Of a DNA stretch of 6,176 nt, positions 1 through 6,159 are shown piece by piece. The notes below the pieces were generated by a model. The model did no database searches, had not been told where the DNA came from, and saw only the letters and a program-made list of their open reading frames with translations. The position numbers and the translations under genes were made by a program. This DNA is from Deltaproteobacteria bacterium (GTDB taxonomy: Bacteria > UBA10199 > SBBF01). Numbering within the stretch: the stretch's first letter is position 1; every line of letters starts with the position of its first letter. The stretch lies in contig JACQOY010000019.1 of NCBI GenBank assembly GCA_016207765.1, forward strand, positions 1 to 6,176, given 5' to 3'.

Positions 1-37
1 ATATTACTGTGGACTATATCCAATAAGGCACGGAAAT

Positions 38-46
38 TGCTATAAT
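38..46 (+). promoter_or_regulatory. Extended -10 sigma70-type promoter for the giant gene
   Basis: A perfect TATAAT hexamer (41-46) is preceded by TG one base upstream (38-39), giving the extended -10 form TGnTATAAT. No good -35 box is visible at 16-18 bases spacing (ATCCAA at 18-23 is a poor match), which is typical of extended -10 promoters. Transcription would start near 52-54, leaving a leader of only about 14-16 bases before the GTG start. That is just enough for the Shine-Dalgarno site. No operator is obvious in the available upstream bases. Confidence 0.6.
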
Positions 47-57
47 TTTTAAATATC

Positions 58-67
58 GAGGGAAGGG
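58..67 (+). promoter_or_regulatory. Shine-Dalgarno site of the giant gene
   Basis: The purine run GAGGGAAGGG directly abuts the GTG at 68. Its GAGG (58-61) lies 6 bases from that GTG, a good spacing. The second core, AAGG (63-66), lies 7 bases from an in-frame TTG at 74, so initiation at TTG two codons later cannot be excluded. There is no in-frame ATG until codon 55, which would remove the EF-hand. The GTG at 68 is therefore preferred. Confidence 0.7.
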
Positions 68-3000
68 GTGTACTTGGCGACGTATCCGATAAAAACACTT
101 ATCCAAAACGCGGGAATTCAGAAGGATCCTCTGGCTGAGGCCGAGCTGGAGGATTTCCTGACCGAATTCGATGCCGACGGCGACGGCAAGCTGACCGATG
201 AAGAGTGGCAATCGGCCGTCTTCTCCGATATGGGCGAACGCCTCTTCGGGAACGAATCGGCCAATGCCGAATTACGCCACAATGTTTTTCGAAACATATC
301 CCAGCGCTTTGCCGCAGACGCATTATCGGCCGGTTTTGCTACCGCCGCAAAAAACGGCGCCTCCGCGCCGGTCGTTCGTTATGCCTCCGACGAACTCAAT
401 CCCTTTCTCAATCAGCTGACCGACGCCGAAATCGGCGACATCCTGGCCGATCCGCAGGCCTTTCGTCAGTATGTGATCGCCCAAGGGTTGCAATCCGCCT
501 TCTTCGAAATCAATGACAATCTGGTTTACGACGAAGGAATGTCGGTTGATGAATTCTACGAAATCCTCGGGAGCGTCTTCGACGAAGCAGGAAATCTCCG
601 GACCGAAGAGGCCAATGAATATCCCGAAACTCCCTTCAATACAGTCGATGACGCCTACGCCCACCTCCAACAATACGAAAACAACCTTTTTCAAAAGGGG
701 CTCGATCATCTCGACAACCTGTTGCAAGACCGACCGACCGGGGTTTCCGATCTCAATGCCCGTCTTTTTTCCGCTTATGTCAGGGGATTGGCAACCGGCA
801 AAGATCAGGCGTACAAAAACGTCGAAGCCATTCTCACCGCATGGGGGAACACCGAGGGGGGAAATGTCGATTTATACAATGTGGCCGTCTTGACCGGGGC
901 CTACAGCAGAATCATCGGCTCGCTCGATTATTCCCAACGGCAGGCGATCAAAAAAACTTATGCAAAATACGGGGTCGGCGCCGTCGAGACCGACTGGCTG
1001 ATGGCCGGAGAGCTGGATAAGGCCACGCAGGCGGTTGTTCATTCCCTTCTTCAAGTCAAGCCCGACATGATGGATCAACTGGCCGTTCTGGAGGGGAGCG
1101 ATTTTTTTCAGAAAAACATCCGTTCATTCTTTGCCCATGCCCGCGGTCTGATCGAATCTGCCTTGACGGAGAGCATCGACACGACTGATCCCGCCTCTAT
1201 CTATGATCGGGTTGCCCACTACCAGACCGGAGAGGGAAAAAAGATTATTTATGGCGAACTCGGTCTCTCGGAAAAATTGGTTGATCTCGCCGATAACGGT
1301 GAATCCCAACCGCGTGGATTAAGCGATCGGACTTGGAAACTGGCGCAGGCGGTGGCTGACAGCCGGCGAAATTATACTTATCGCGAATATGCCTGGACGG
1401 CGGCCCGTTTTGCCGGGTTGATCGGCTTAAGCATCGCCAGCGGTGGGATCGCGGGGGCGGCCTTCGGCACAGAGGCAATTGCGGCGGGGGCGCTGACGGG
1501 GGCGGTTGTCGGAGGAGCGGGGGCCGGGGCCCTCGATATCTACGACGCCACCCGGAATCTTAATCAGGCCCAGGCGGCCTACTACTCGGATGTCGAACTG
1601 ACAGGAGCTGGATCGCGGGCCTATGTGGAAACGCTGGAAGAAGCCAAGACCTACGCTGTCGCCAATGCCTTCACTTCAACTGCCGCCGGTGTTGCCTTGG
1701 CGCCGTTTGGTGGAGCCCAGGGGGCCTCGATTCTCTACCGGGTTGGGCAACAGGCGCTTGTCGGATCGCTCCAGGGAACAACAACCGCCTTGACGGATGG
1801 CCGGGTCATGGATTCCGGGCACGCCAAAAAAAGGCTTATCCAGGAAGGGGAGGAAGATCAGGCCCAAAACTATACCCCCGTCTACGGCGTGGTGATGGCG
1901 GCCACCATCGGTGCGGTGATGGGGGGCGGTTTCGAACTGGGGGGGGTCGGGGTCGGAAAATTTGCCAAATGGCTTGTGCCGGGAAAGGGGCTCGACCTGA
2001 CCATCGATTTCAACGCCGAAGGAAGCCCCGCGGTGGTTTATGTCCGTTCCCCGGATGGAGAATCGGTTCCGGTCAAGGTTATAGGCGTCGAAGGAAAAAA
2101 GGTAACCGTCGAAATGCCCGATGGAAGCCGGGTGTCACTGCATACCTCCGAAGAAAATATTCGCGTATTGACATTGCGGCAGACTGAAGAGTGGACCGGG
2201 GATGAAGATACGTTGATCGCCGACAAGCCACCCGAAGTCATGGCCGACCGCAGATCCCGTGTGGCCTTGGTGGAAGCGGAGGTAACACAGGCCGGTCCGC
2301 GAGACCGGCGTTCGGCGCCAAAGTTTGCCGATCATTTCACCGCGCCGGTCGTTCACGAAACCCCGCCCGCCTTGCAGGCGCGGCTTGCGGACTTGCGGAT
2401 AGGGGAAAGCCTCTCTCACCAAAACGCCGAATTCACTAGAACGTCTGAGGGGTATGAAATCAAGACTCTCAACAACAAGCCACTGTATGTGAGAACCAAA
2501 AATGGAAAAGTCTATGAGTTTTTTTCCGATGGGAGCAACGTGGCCGTTCATACGCCGAATGGCGGGATGGTCATGACGGGGGAAAATTCCATTTTAGTGC
2601 AAGACGGCGACACTATCTTTTTTTCCGATCCCCGTCAGTATCAAGAACGCGGATCCGAACCGATCGCCATGACCTTCCGCCCGCCTAAGGTTGACAAACC
2701 CGCCGCTGTTCCACCACAGGTCCGGGCCGATGCGATTCCAAGACGACAATCGCCGCACATCCCCCCGAAAAGCAAGCAGGCCGGTCTGTTTAGGGTGGGG
2801 CAAGAGGATGTCCTTGTCCGCGACGAGGCGGGAAAGTTTGTTTTTGGATATTGGAAGATCACGAAAATAAAAGGGGATCAAATTACTCTCACGGACAAGA
2901 ATGTGACCCCGGCCCGTACGATTACTGTTTCTGCCGCAACCCTTGAATCGTGGCAGAGGGTTACCACCATGACAATCGAGAGCGGCGAGCTGTGGATTGC

Positions 3001-5683
3001 GGGGGACAAGACCAAGTACGCCGGCAAGCTTGAATTTTTCATGGATACGGGCGGAACAAACAAGGTGCGCGTTATTGACGAGCGAACCGGCCGTGAAAAA
3101 ATTGTCCCTCTCGATTCGGTTGTCGGTTATCGACCCCGCGGGGAGGATTTAACGGCTCAATTCAGCCGGGTGGCCGATCCCCAGTTTCCCGACAAATCGG
3201 TCAATAAGTCGGGCCTTGGGGGGGAAGGTCAGTGGGTGCTGGTTGATTTTTCCGATCCAAAACTGGTGACATTTCTCCAAAGGCAGATGGATCCGATCTA
3301 CGCCGATCTGCAGAGCGGCCGCATAACACCGGAAGAGGCGGCCACGAGGGCGCGCGAAGTCATTTCCCGCGAGGTTCGTTTTGATGAGTTCGGCGACACC
3401 CCCGATAACTTGGTAAATCTCGCCGAATTTCTCGATCAGGGTGTTTGCAATGAAATGGCCATGCTGTTGCAGGTTTCGCTTCAGTATCTGGGGATCGGCT
3501 CCCGCATGCGAAAGGGAAATTTCGGGGAGGGGGGACGGCACGCGTGGGTCGAGCTGGATCGTCCCGGGGCAAAACCGTTGATTTTGGATCCCGCCAAACA
3601 ATGGACCGTCGATCCGACCAAGCCCGACATGGAGGAACTTTATTCTCTTTATCATGTCGATCGCAAAACGCCGTTCGATCAACCCCCGATGAAAACGGTA
3701 GCTATCTTTGATACCGGCAGTGGAGAGAATTCCCCGTCTCTTTCACCCGCAAAGCCGGAAGTGACGGAGGCCGGTGTGGCGCCTGAAGCCAGGCAGGCGG
3801 TGCCGGCTCCCGCCGTTAAACCGATCCCTTTTCCTGAAGGAAGTTCTTTTACCGTTTATGACCGCGGCAATCAACATCAGGTGAAAATCCGCGATGGGAA
3901 ATTATGGCTCGTCAACCCGGATGGGGCGGAAATGGGGCCGCTGGGGGCAGGGCGGTGGACCCTCCGCGATTCCCAAGGCTATCCCGTCGGCGAGTTCGAT
4001 AACGGAAATCTGGTTGCATTCGACGAGACGACGCAAAGTCAGATGCGGGCGGTTCAGGAAACACTTTCGGTGATTCGTCACACCTACGATCTGTCGGTTG
4101 AACACAACGTGAAGGATATGACCGATCTAGAGGGAGCTTTGGAGGCGCTGGATGCAAATTATCGCGGCGTTATCTCCCAAAGCAGGGGCCTTCAGTCGGA
4201 AGTCGATGCCCTGCGCGCGGATATCGAAGGGGTGGAAGTCACCGAGCCGTATGTCTATGAAGGCGTTGAGCGGACCTTGCCGCTCATTAAGGGAGACGAG
4301 CAGACCGTTTCTTCTTTTCCCCCTGAAAGGCCACCGCCGAAAGGGGGGGGCAAGGGTCCGTCCCCAAAAGGTCCGGCGGAGGGAAAGGTTGAAAGGACGG
4401 AGCCATTGATACCGGCAGGTCCGATAGATCCGGTCCAAGCGGCTCAAGAAAGGTTAAATGCGATTGACAGAATGTTCAGAAATAATCTGGAATTTAATGG
4501 GGCGAGCAAAGCTGAGCATCGGGAGGTATTAAAACGGCAATTGAAGGAATTTCATGACGGGTTATCCCCCGATTTGAAAGAACAATTTAAAGGGCAAATT
4601 ATTAAACTGGAAGGGGAGATCGAGGAGAGCGCCGGGCTTTCGGAGGATTTTATGGAGGGTCCGAGGTCAGACGGTTTCGAATCGGCAGATGACATCGATC
4701 TTCCTGAACCAGAAAAAGAATTGGTTGACGACATCGATCTTCCCGAACCCAAAATGGATCAGCAAGCACTTCCGGTCTCGGTGGGGCCTCGGCCCGAAGA
4801 CGAATACGCCGACACCGACGACATCATCGCCACTGTTGCCCGCAGAGATCGGATGTCCGATGAAGGCTTGGCGGCCAATCTTCGTGCGATCGGCACCCTA
4901 CCGGAAGAACCGGCTGTCCGTCCAGCGGCCGCCATGGTGGAATCAGCGGCGGAATTGGCCGCTCGTTCTTCCCCCGAGGCGTTCGAAGCGCGCATTGTCG
5001 AACCGGCGCGACTTGCAGAAGCCGGAAGGCTTGAGGCCGAGGCAAGGACAAGACCAATCCGCCCCGTTCCGACGCAATCCGCATTGGTTGAAAATTATGC
5101 CGTTGTGGACTATCAAACCGCTACTCGGGAGTTTCATGGCAAAACGTACGAGGTCCATCAATTTCAGATACCCGATAAGGCCGATCAGGTCCAATTTTTG
5201 ACCGATCAAGTGCAGGGTTTAACCCCGGAACAGGCCGGGTTTTTCTTGGAAGAGGTGAGGAATAAAGGGGGCAACTTTGTGATTTCGGGGAGTCGTTTTG
5301 GTCAGCGGGCGCGATTTGATAAGACTGGAGTGATGCTAAGTGATCTTGATGTTGGCTTTAGTGGGTTAAACGGCAGAAGTCAGGTGGCCAATATTGTCAA
5401 AAAATTCAACAGGCGATTTTCGGGGAACGGTCCGGACATTATTGAACACAATTTTATCTATCCCGGCTACACGTCGAAGAGCCAGGATTCACCTCTGATC
5501 GAATCGCCCGAAGAGTTTTTCATGAGAACAGGTATCCGCTCCGATGGACCTTATCAAGGATTGGAATTCCAACCTTACGGCTATCTCTCCATGGATGCCA
5601 AAGGTAACGTGGAACTTCTTGTTGTTCCGCCTTCAGAGCCGGCTGTTGAAGAAGGAAGGGCTTTGGCGGCGGGGGGAGAGTAA
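68..5683 (+). CDS. Giant multidomain polymorphic-toxin-like protein: EF-hand, FHA-like, transglutaminase-like, C-terminal nucleotidyltransferase
   Basis: This uninterrupted 1871-codon frame (GTG start, TAA stop, about 200 kDa) fills 91% of the window. I do not recognise a named full-length family. Visible domains in order: EF-hand loop 35-46 and a degenerate one at 151-162; an alpha-helical stretch to about 440; a Gly/Ala-rich hydrophobic region 442-636; an SH3-like beta module 653-701; an FHA-like domain 777-872; beta modules 907-1022; a transglutaminase-like domain 1074-1185 with triad C1127/H1158/D1174; a Pro-rich linker; a beta module 1259-1318; a coiled coil 1319-1388; a Gly/Pro linker; helices 1454-1523; an acidic linker; a nucleotidyltransferase-like domain 1678-1858. 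There is no N-terminal Sec signal, so the export route is unknown. The small gene begins 8 bases after the stop, as immunity genes often do behind toxins. Inference: a secreted or injected effector with a C-terminal toxic tip. Alternatively, it is a large intracellular or envelope scaffold with enzymatic domains. Coding status is near certain; the toxin role is moderate. Confidence 0.9.
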   Translation: MYLATYPIKTLIQNAGIQKDPLAEAELEDFLTEFDADGDGKLTDEEWQSAVFSDMGERLFGNESANAELRHNVFRNISQRFAADALSAGFATAAKNGASAPVVRYASDELNPFLNQLTDAEIGDILADPQAFRQYVIAQGLQSAFFEINDNLVYDEGMSVDEFYEILGSVFDEAGNLRTEEANEYPETPFNTVDDAYAHLQQYENNLFQKGLDHLDNLLQDRPTGVSDLNARLFSAYVRGLATGKDQAYKNVEAILTAWGNTEGGNVDLYNVAVLTGAYSRIIGSLDYSQRQAIKKTYAKYGVGAVETDWLMAGELDKATQAVVHSLLQVKPDMMDQLAVLEGSDFFQKNIRSFFAHARGLIESALTESIDTTDPASIYDRVAHYQTGEGKKIIYGELGLSEKLVDLADNGESQPRGLSDRTWKLAQAVADSRRNYTYREYAWTAARFAGLIGLSIASGGIAGAAFGTEAIAAGALTGAVVGGAGAGALDIYDATRNLNQAQAAYYSDVELTGAGSRAYVETLEEAKTYAVANAFTSTAAGVALAPFGGAQGASILYRVGQQALVGSLQGTTTALTDGRVMDSGHAKKRLIQEGEEDQAQNYTPVYGVVMAATIGAVMGGGFELGGVGVGKFAKWLVPGKGLDLTIDFNAEGSPAVVYVRSPDGESVPVKVIGVEGKKVTVEMPDGSRVSLHTSEENIRVLTLRQTEEWTGDEDTLIADKPPEVMADRRSRVALVEAEVTQAGPRDRRSAPKFADHFTAPVVHETPPALQARLADLRIGESLSHQNAEFTRTSEGYEIKTLNNKPLYVRTKNGKVYEFFSDGSNVAVHTPNGGMVMTGENSILVQDGDTIFFSDPRQYQERGSEPIAMTFRPPKVDKPAAVPPQVRADAIPRRQSPHIPPKSKQAGLFRVGQEDVLVRDEAGKFVFGYWKITKIKGDQITLTDKNVTPARTITVSAATLESWQRVTTMTIESGELWIAGDKTKYAGKLEFFMDTGGTNKVRVIDERTGREKIVPLDSVVGYRPRGEDLTAQFSRVADPQFPDKSVNKSGLGGEGQWVLVDFSDPKLVTFLQRQMDPIYADLQSGRITPEEAATRAREVISREVRFDEFGDTPDNLVNLAEFLDQGVCNEMAMLLQVSLQYLGIGSRMRKGNFGEGGRHAWVELDRPGAKPLILDPAKQWTVDPTKPDMEELYSLYHVDRKTPFDQPPMKTVAIFDTGSGENSPSLSPAKPEVTEAGVAPEARQAVPAPAVKPIPFPEGSSFTVYDRGNQHQVKIRDGKLWLVNPDGAEMGPLGAGRWTLRDSQGYPVGEFDNGNLVAFDETTQSQMRAVQETLSVIRHTYDLSVEHNVKDMTDLEGALEALDANYRGVISQSRGLQSEVDALRADIEGVEVTEPYVYEGVERTLPLIKGDEQTVSSFPPERPPPKGGGKGPSPKGPAEGKVERTEPLIPAGPIDPVQAAQERLNAIDRMFRNNLEFNGASKAEHREVLKRQLKEFHDGLSPDLKEQFKGQIIKLEGEIEESAGLSEDFMEGPRSDGFESADDIDLPEPEKELVDDIDLPEPKMDQQALPVSVGPRPEDEYADTDDIIATVARRDRMSDEGLAANLRAIGTLPEEPAVRPAAAMVESAAELAARSSPEAFEARIVEPARLAEAGRLEAEARTRPIRPVPTQSALVENYAVVDYQTATREFHGKTYEVHQFQIPDKADQVQFLTDQVQGLTPEQAGFFLEEVRNKGGNFVISGSRFGQRARFDKTGVMLSDLDVGFSGLNGRSQVANIVKKFNRRFSGNGPDIIEHNFIYPGYTSKSQDSPLIESPEEFFMRTGIRSDGPYQGLEFQPYGYLSMDAKGNVELLVVPPSEPAVEEGRALAAGGE
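170..205 (+). other. Canonical EF-hand calcium-binding loop (residues 35-46)
   Basis: The loop DADGDGKLTDEE carries D, D, D, K, T and E at ligand positions 1, 3, 5, 7, 9 and 12, with the invariant Gly at 6 and Leu at 8. It is flanked by helical sequence ending in EDFLTEF and followed by W47. This fits the EF-hand consensus fully, so calcium binding near the N-terminus is likely. EF-hands usually come in pairs about 36 residues apart; no second loop lies at that distance. Confidence 0.85.
518..553 (+). other. Degenerate second EF-hand-like loop (residues 151-162)
   Basis: NLVYDEGMSVDE followed by Phe keeps the first ligand as Asn, D at position 5, Met in place of the hydrophobic position 8, S at 9 and E at 12. 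It has Val at 3 and Glu instead of Gly at 6. It follows a helix (QSAFFEIND) and precedes another (FYEILGSVF), as an EF-hand would. It may be a decayed partner of the loop at 35-46, but 116 residues separate them, so the pairing is uncertain. Confidence 0.35.
1391..1975 (+). other. Gly/Ala-rich hydrophobic region, possible membrane helices (residues 442-636)
   Basis: Two hydrophobic Gly/Ala-rich segments (445-468 and 470-489) are broken by a single Glu at 469. A polar amphipathic stretch follows (490-528), then weaker hydrophobic segments (about 530-557 and 604-622). Frequent small residues in G-x-x-x-G-like spacing recall glycine-zipper or translocation segments in front of effector domains of large toxins. 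This could anchor the protein, help the C-terminal part cross a membrane, or be a packed soluble helical hairpin. Confidence 0.5.
2024..2170 (+). other. SH3-like beta module (residues about 653-701)
   Basis: Short alternating strands with turn motifs (SPDGES, VEGKK, MPDGSR) occur in the order expected of a small SH3/Tudor-like barrel: VPVKVIGVEGKKVTVEMPDG, then a strand ending IRVL. There is no catalytic motif. It probably serves as a structural or binding module directly after the hydrophobic region. The fold assignment is by pattern only. Confidence 0.35.
2396..2683 (+). other. FHA-like domain, probably degenerate (residues about 777-872)
   Basis: The order of motifs follows the forkhead-associated fold: RIGES (777-781), SHQNAEF (783-789, compare the family's SRxHAxI), GYEIKTLNNKPLYV (795-808, compare GxxLxDLxSxNGTxV), LVQDGDTIFF (843-852, compare LxxGDxIxxG) and a final strand IAMTF (866-870). 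FHA domains bind phosphothreonine. Here the usual Arg of the first motif is replaced by Glu, His of SxxH by Asn, and the NG turn by NK, so phosphopeptide binding is doubtful. A long insertion (811-840) precedes the last motif. The fold is moderately supported; function is probably altered. Confidence 0.5.
2786..3133 (+). other. Beta-rich repeat modules (residues about 907-1022)
   Basis: Two consecutive beta modules of similar layout are visible. The first (907-965) runs LFRVGQEDVLVRDEAGK to WKITKIKGDQITLTD and ends at SWQRV. The second (970-1022) runs from IESGELWIAGDK through VRVIDERTGREKIVPLDSVV to GYRP. Each looks like a barrel of five or six short strands of SH3-like character, placed just before the transglutaminase-like domain. 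They may position that domain or bind a cell-surface or protein ligand. Assignment rests on strand pattern only. Confidence 0.35.
3287..3622 (+). other. Transglutaminase-like/papain-fold domain with complete catalytic triad (residues about 1074-1185)
   Basis: Helix RITPEEAATRAREVISREV precedes GVCNEMAMLLQVSLQYLGI, with the nucleophile Cys1127 at a helix start. RHAWVEL follows with His1158, then LILDPA with Asp1174. Cys-His spacing (31) and His-Asp spacing (16) match the transglutaminase-like superfamily, whose members include transglutaminases, peptidases and deamidases. All three catalytic residues are present, so the domain is probably active. In this context it could process the protein to free its C-terminal tip, or modify a target protein. 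Sequence alone does not decide between these. Confidence 0.75.
4022..4231 (+). other. Coiled-coil segment (residues about 1319-1388)
   Basis: A long helix-favouring stretch with heptad-like hydrophobics (MRAVQETLSVIRHTYDL, then DLEGALEALDANY and LQSEVDALRADIEG) follows the beta module at 1259-1318. It precedes a Gly/Pro linker. Another helical, charged stretch without clear heptads lies at 1454-1523. These probably form a stalk between the transglutaminase-like domain and the C-terminal domain. Confidence 0.5.
4268..4411 (+). repeat. ERTxPLI motif pair flanking a Gly/Pro linker
   Basis: ERTLPLI (1401-1407) and ERTEPLI (1442-1448) bracket a low-complexity linker (about 1418-1440) of Pro, Lys and Gly, for instance RPPPKGGGKGPSPKGP. 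The 41-residue period looks like a decayed duplication, or a short motif that recurs at linker borders. A run of eight G (4343-4350) lies inside it. Confidence 0.5.
4688..4750 (+). repeat. Tandem 39-base repeat encoding DDIDLPEP twice
   Basis: Codons 1541-1548 and 1554-1561 both encode DDIDLPEP. The two 24-base units (4688-4711 and 4727-4750) differ at only three positions, all synonymous third-base changes. They lie in the acidic linker before the C-terminal domain. Synonymous-only divergence suggests a duplication with the peptide kept by selection, perhaps as a docking or cleavage motif. Confidence 0.8.
5099..5641 (+). other. Nucleotidyltransferase-like (pol-beta superfamily) C-terminal domain (residues about 1678-1858)
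   Basis: After a helix (PEQAGFFLEEVRNKG), the strand NFVISGSRFGQ contains the hallmark G-S (1741-1742). SDLDVGF follows with the metal-binding pair D1759 and D1761. A plausible third acid is D1790 in PDIIEHNF. This is the hG[GS]-x-DxD-x-D arrangement of minimal nucleotidyltransferases, a superfamily that includes toxins transferring NMPs to tRNA or proteins (MenT and MNT types). A 15-residue insert separates the GSRFG (1741-1745) and SDLD (1758-1761) motifs. Its position at the extreme C-terminus, before a small gene, fits a toxic tip. The substrate is unknown. Confidence 0.7.
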
Positions 5684-5691
5684 TATATTAT

Positions 5692-6159
5692 ATGAAAGCA
5701 CTTATTGAGGGTAAACCGATACAACCAAGCCAACTTTTTTTGGATGATTTTGGTTGGGACCACCACGACGTTCATGGTGACAAGGCGCTTGACCTTGCAC
5801 TTGATGAAAACGATCTGGAGGCGATAAGCCGGCATATCTTTAAATTTTTCGAGGAATGTATTGCAGACGATCCCCGGTTTTTTGACGAGGCCCATATGAA
5901 AGATGTTCCGGTGCCGAAGTCGGGCCGGCTTTTTGTCGAACAACCTCAGCTCTTAAACGATTACTTCACGGAGTCTTTTTGGAGGCATGAAATGGCGGTT
6001 GCCCTTGTCGATCGGGCGGCGAAGCAGTCCCCGGAGGGGGCGGGAAAGGTCCAACAAGGCCCGGCAAACGACAACCAGCGGTTTTTGATTCAGGATTTTA
6101 GAGAGTTGAAAATGGATAAAAATCGCGCCACACTCCGGCTTGGTGGAAAATTTCTATAA
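5692..6159 (+). CDS. Small acidic protein of unknown family, candidate immunity protein
   Basis: This 155-codon gene starts at ATG 8 bases after the giant gene's TAA; the weak purine-rich GGGGGGAGAG (5671-5680), 11-13 bases away, and the tight spacing point to translational coupling. I recognise no family. Residues 18-72 are strongly acidic (17 Asp/Glu against 5 Lys/Arg) and contain the His/Asp-rich WDHHDVHGD (22-30). Helices are likely at 38-57 and 94-111. The last 15 residues are basic (MDKNRATLRLGGKFL). There is no signal peptide or membrane segment, so it is probably cytoplasmic. An acidic surface could block a nucleic-acid-binding or metal-dependent tip, so immunity against the C-terminal nucleotidyltransferase is the best guess. 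It could instead be an export chaperone or an unrelated small protein. Coding is well supported by length and position; the role is inference. Confidence 0.8.
   Translation: MKALIEGKPIQPSQLFLDDFGWDHHDVHGDKALDLALDENDLEAISRHIFKFFEECIADDPRFFDEAHMKDVPVPKSGRLFVEQPQLLNDYFTESFWRHEMAVALVDRAAKQSPEGAGKVQQGPANDNQRFLIQDFRELKMDKNRATLRLGGKFL

Noticed and set aside
323..727. 134-codon open frame on the minus strand
   Set aside because: It is antisense to the helical N-terminal region of the giant gene, and its translation shows no recognisable domain.
2291..2309. Inverted repeat GCCGGTC/GACCGGC with a 5-base loop
   Set aside because: The 7-base stem is inside the coding region in a linker, has no T-run after it, and is probably chance in GC-rich sequence.
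3149..3682. 177-codon open frame on the minus strand
   Set aside because: It lies wholly antisense to the transglutaminase-like coding region, shows no recognisable domain, and has no good ribosome site. It is explained by codon-phase bias of the sense gene.
4268..4411. ERTxPLI pair considered as a domain repeat
   Set aside because: Only seven residues recur and the sequence between is a linker, so it was kept as a short motif pair rather than a repeated domain.
4689..5201. 170-codon open frame in another + frame
   Set aside because: It overlaps the linker of the giant gene, and its Ser/Arg/Pro-rich translation is typical of a shifted reading of a GC-rich gene.
5581..5943. 120-codon minus-strand frame spanning the gene junction
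   Set aside because: It overlaps the end of the giant gene and half of the small gene, which both have better support; no motif is visible.
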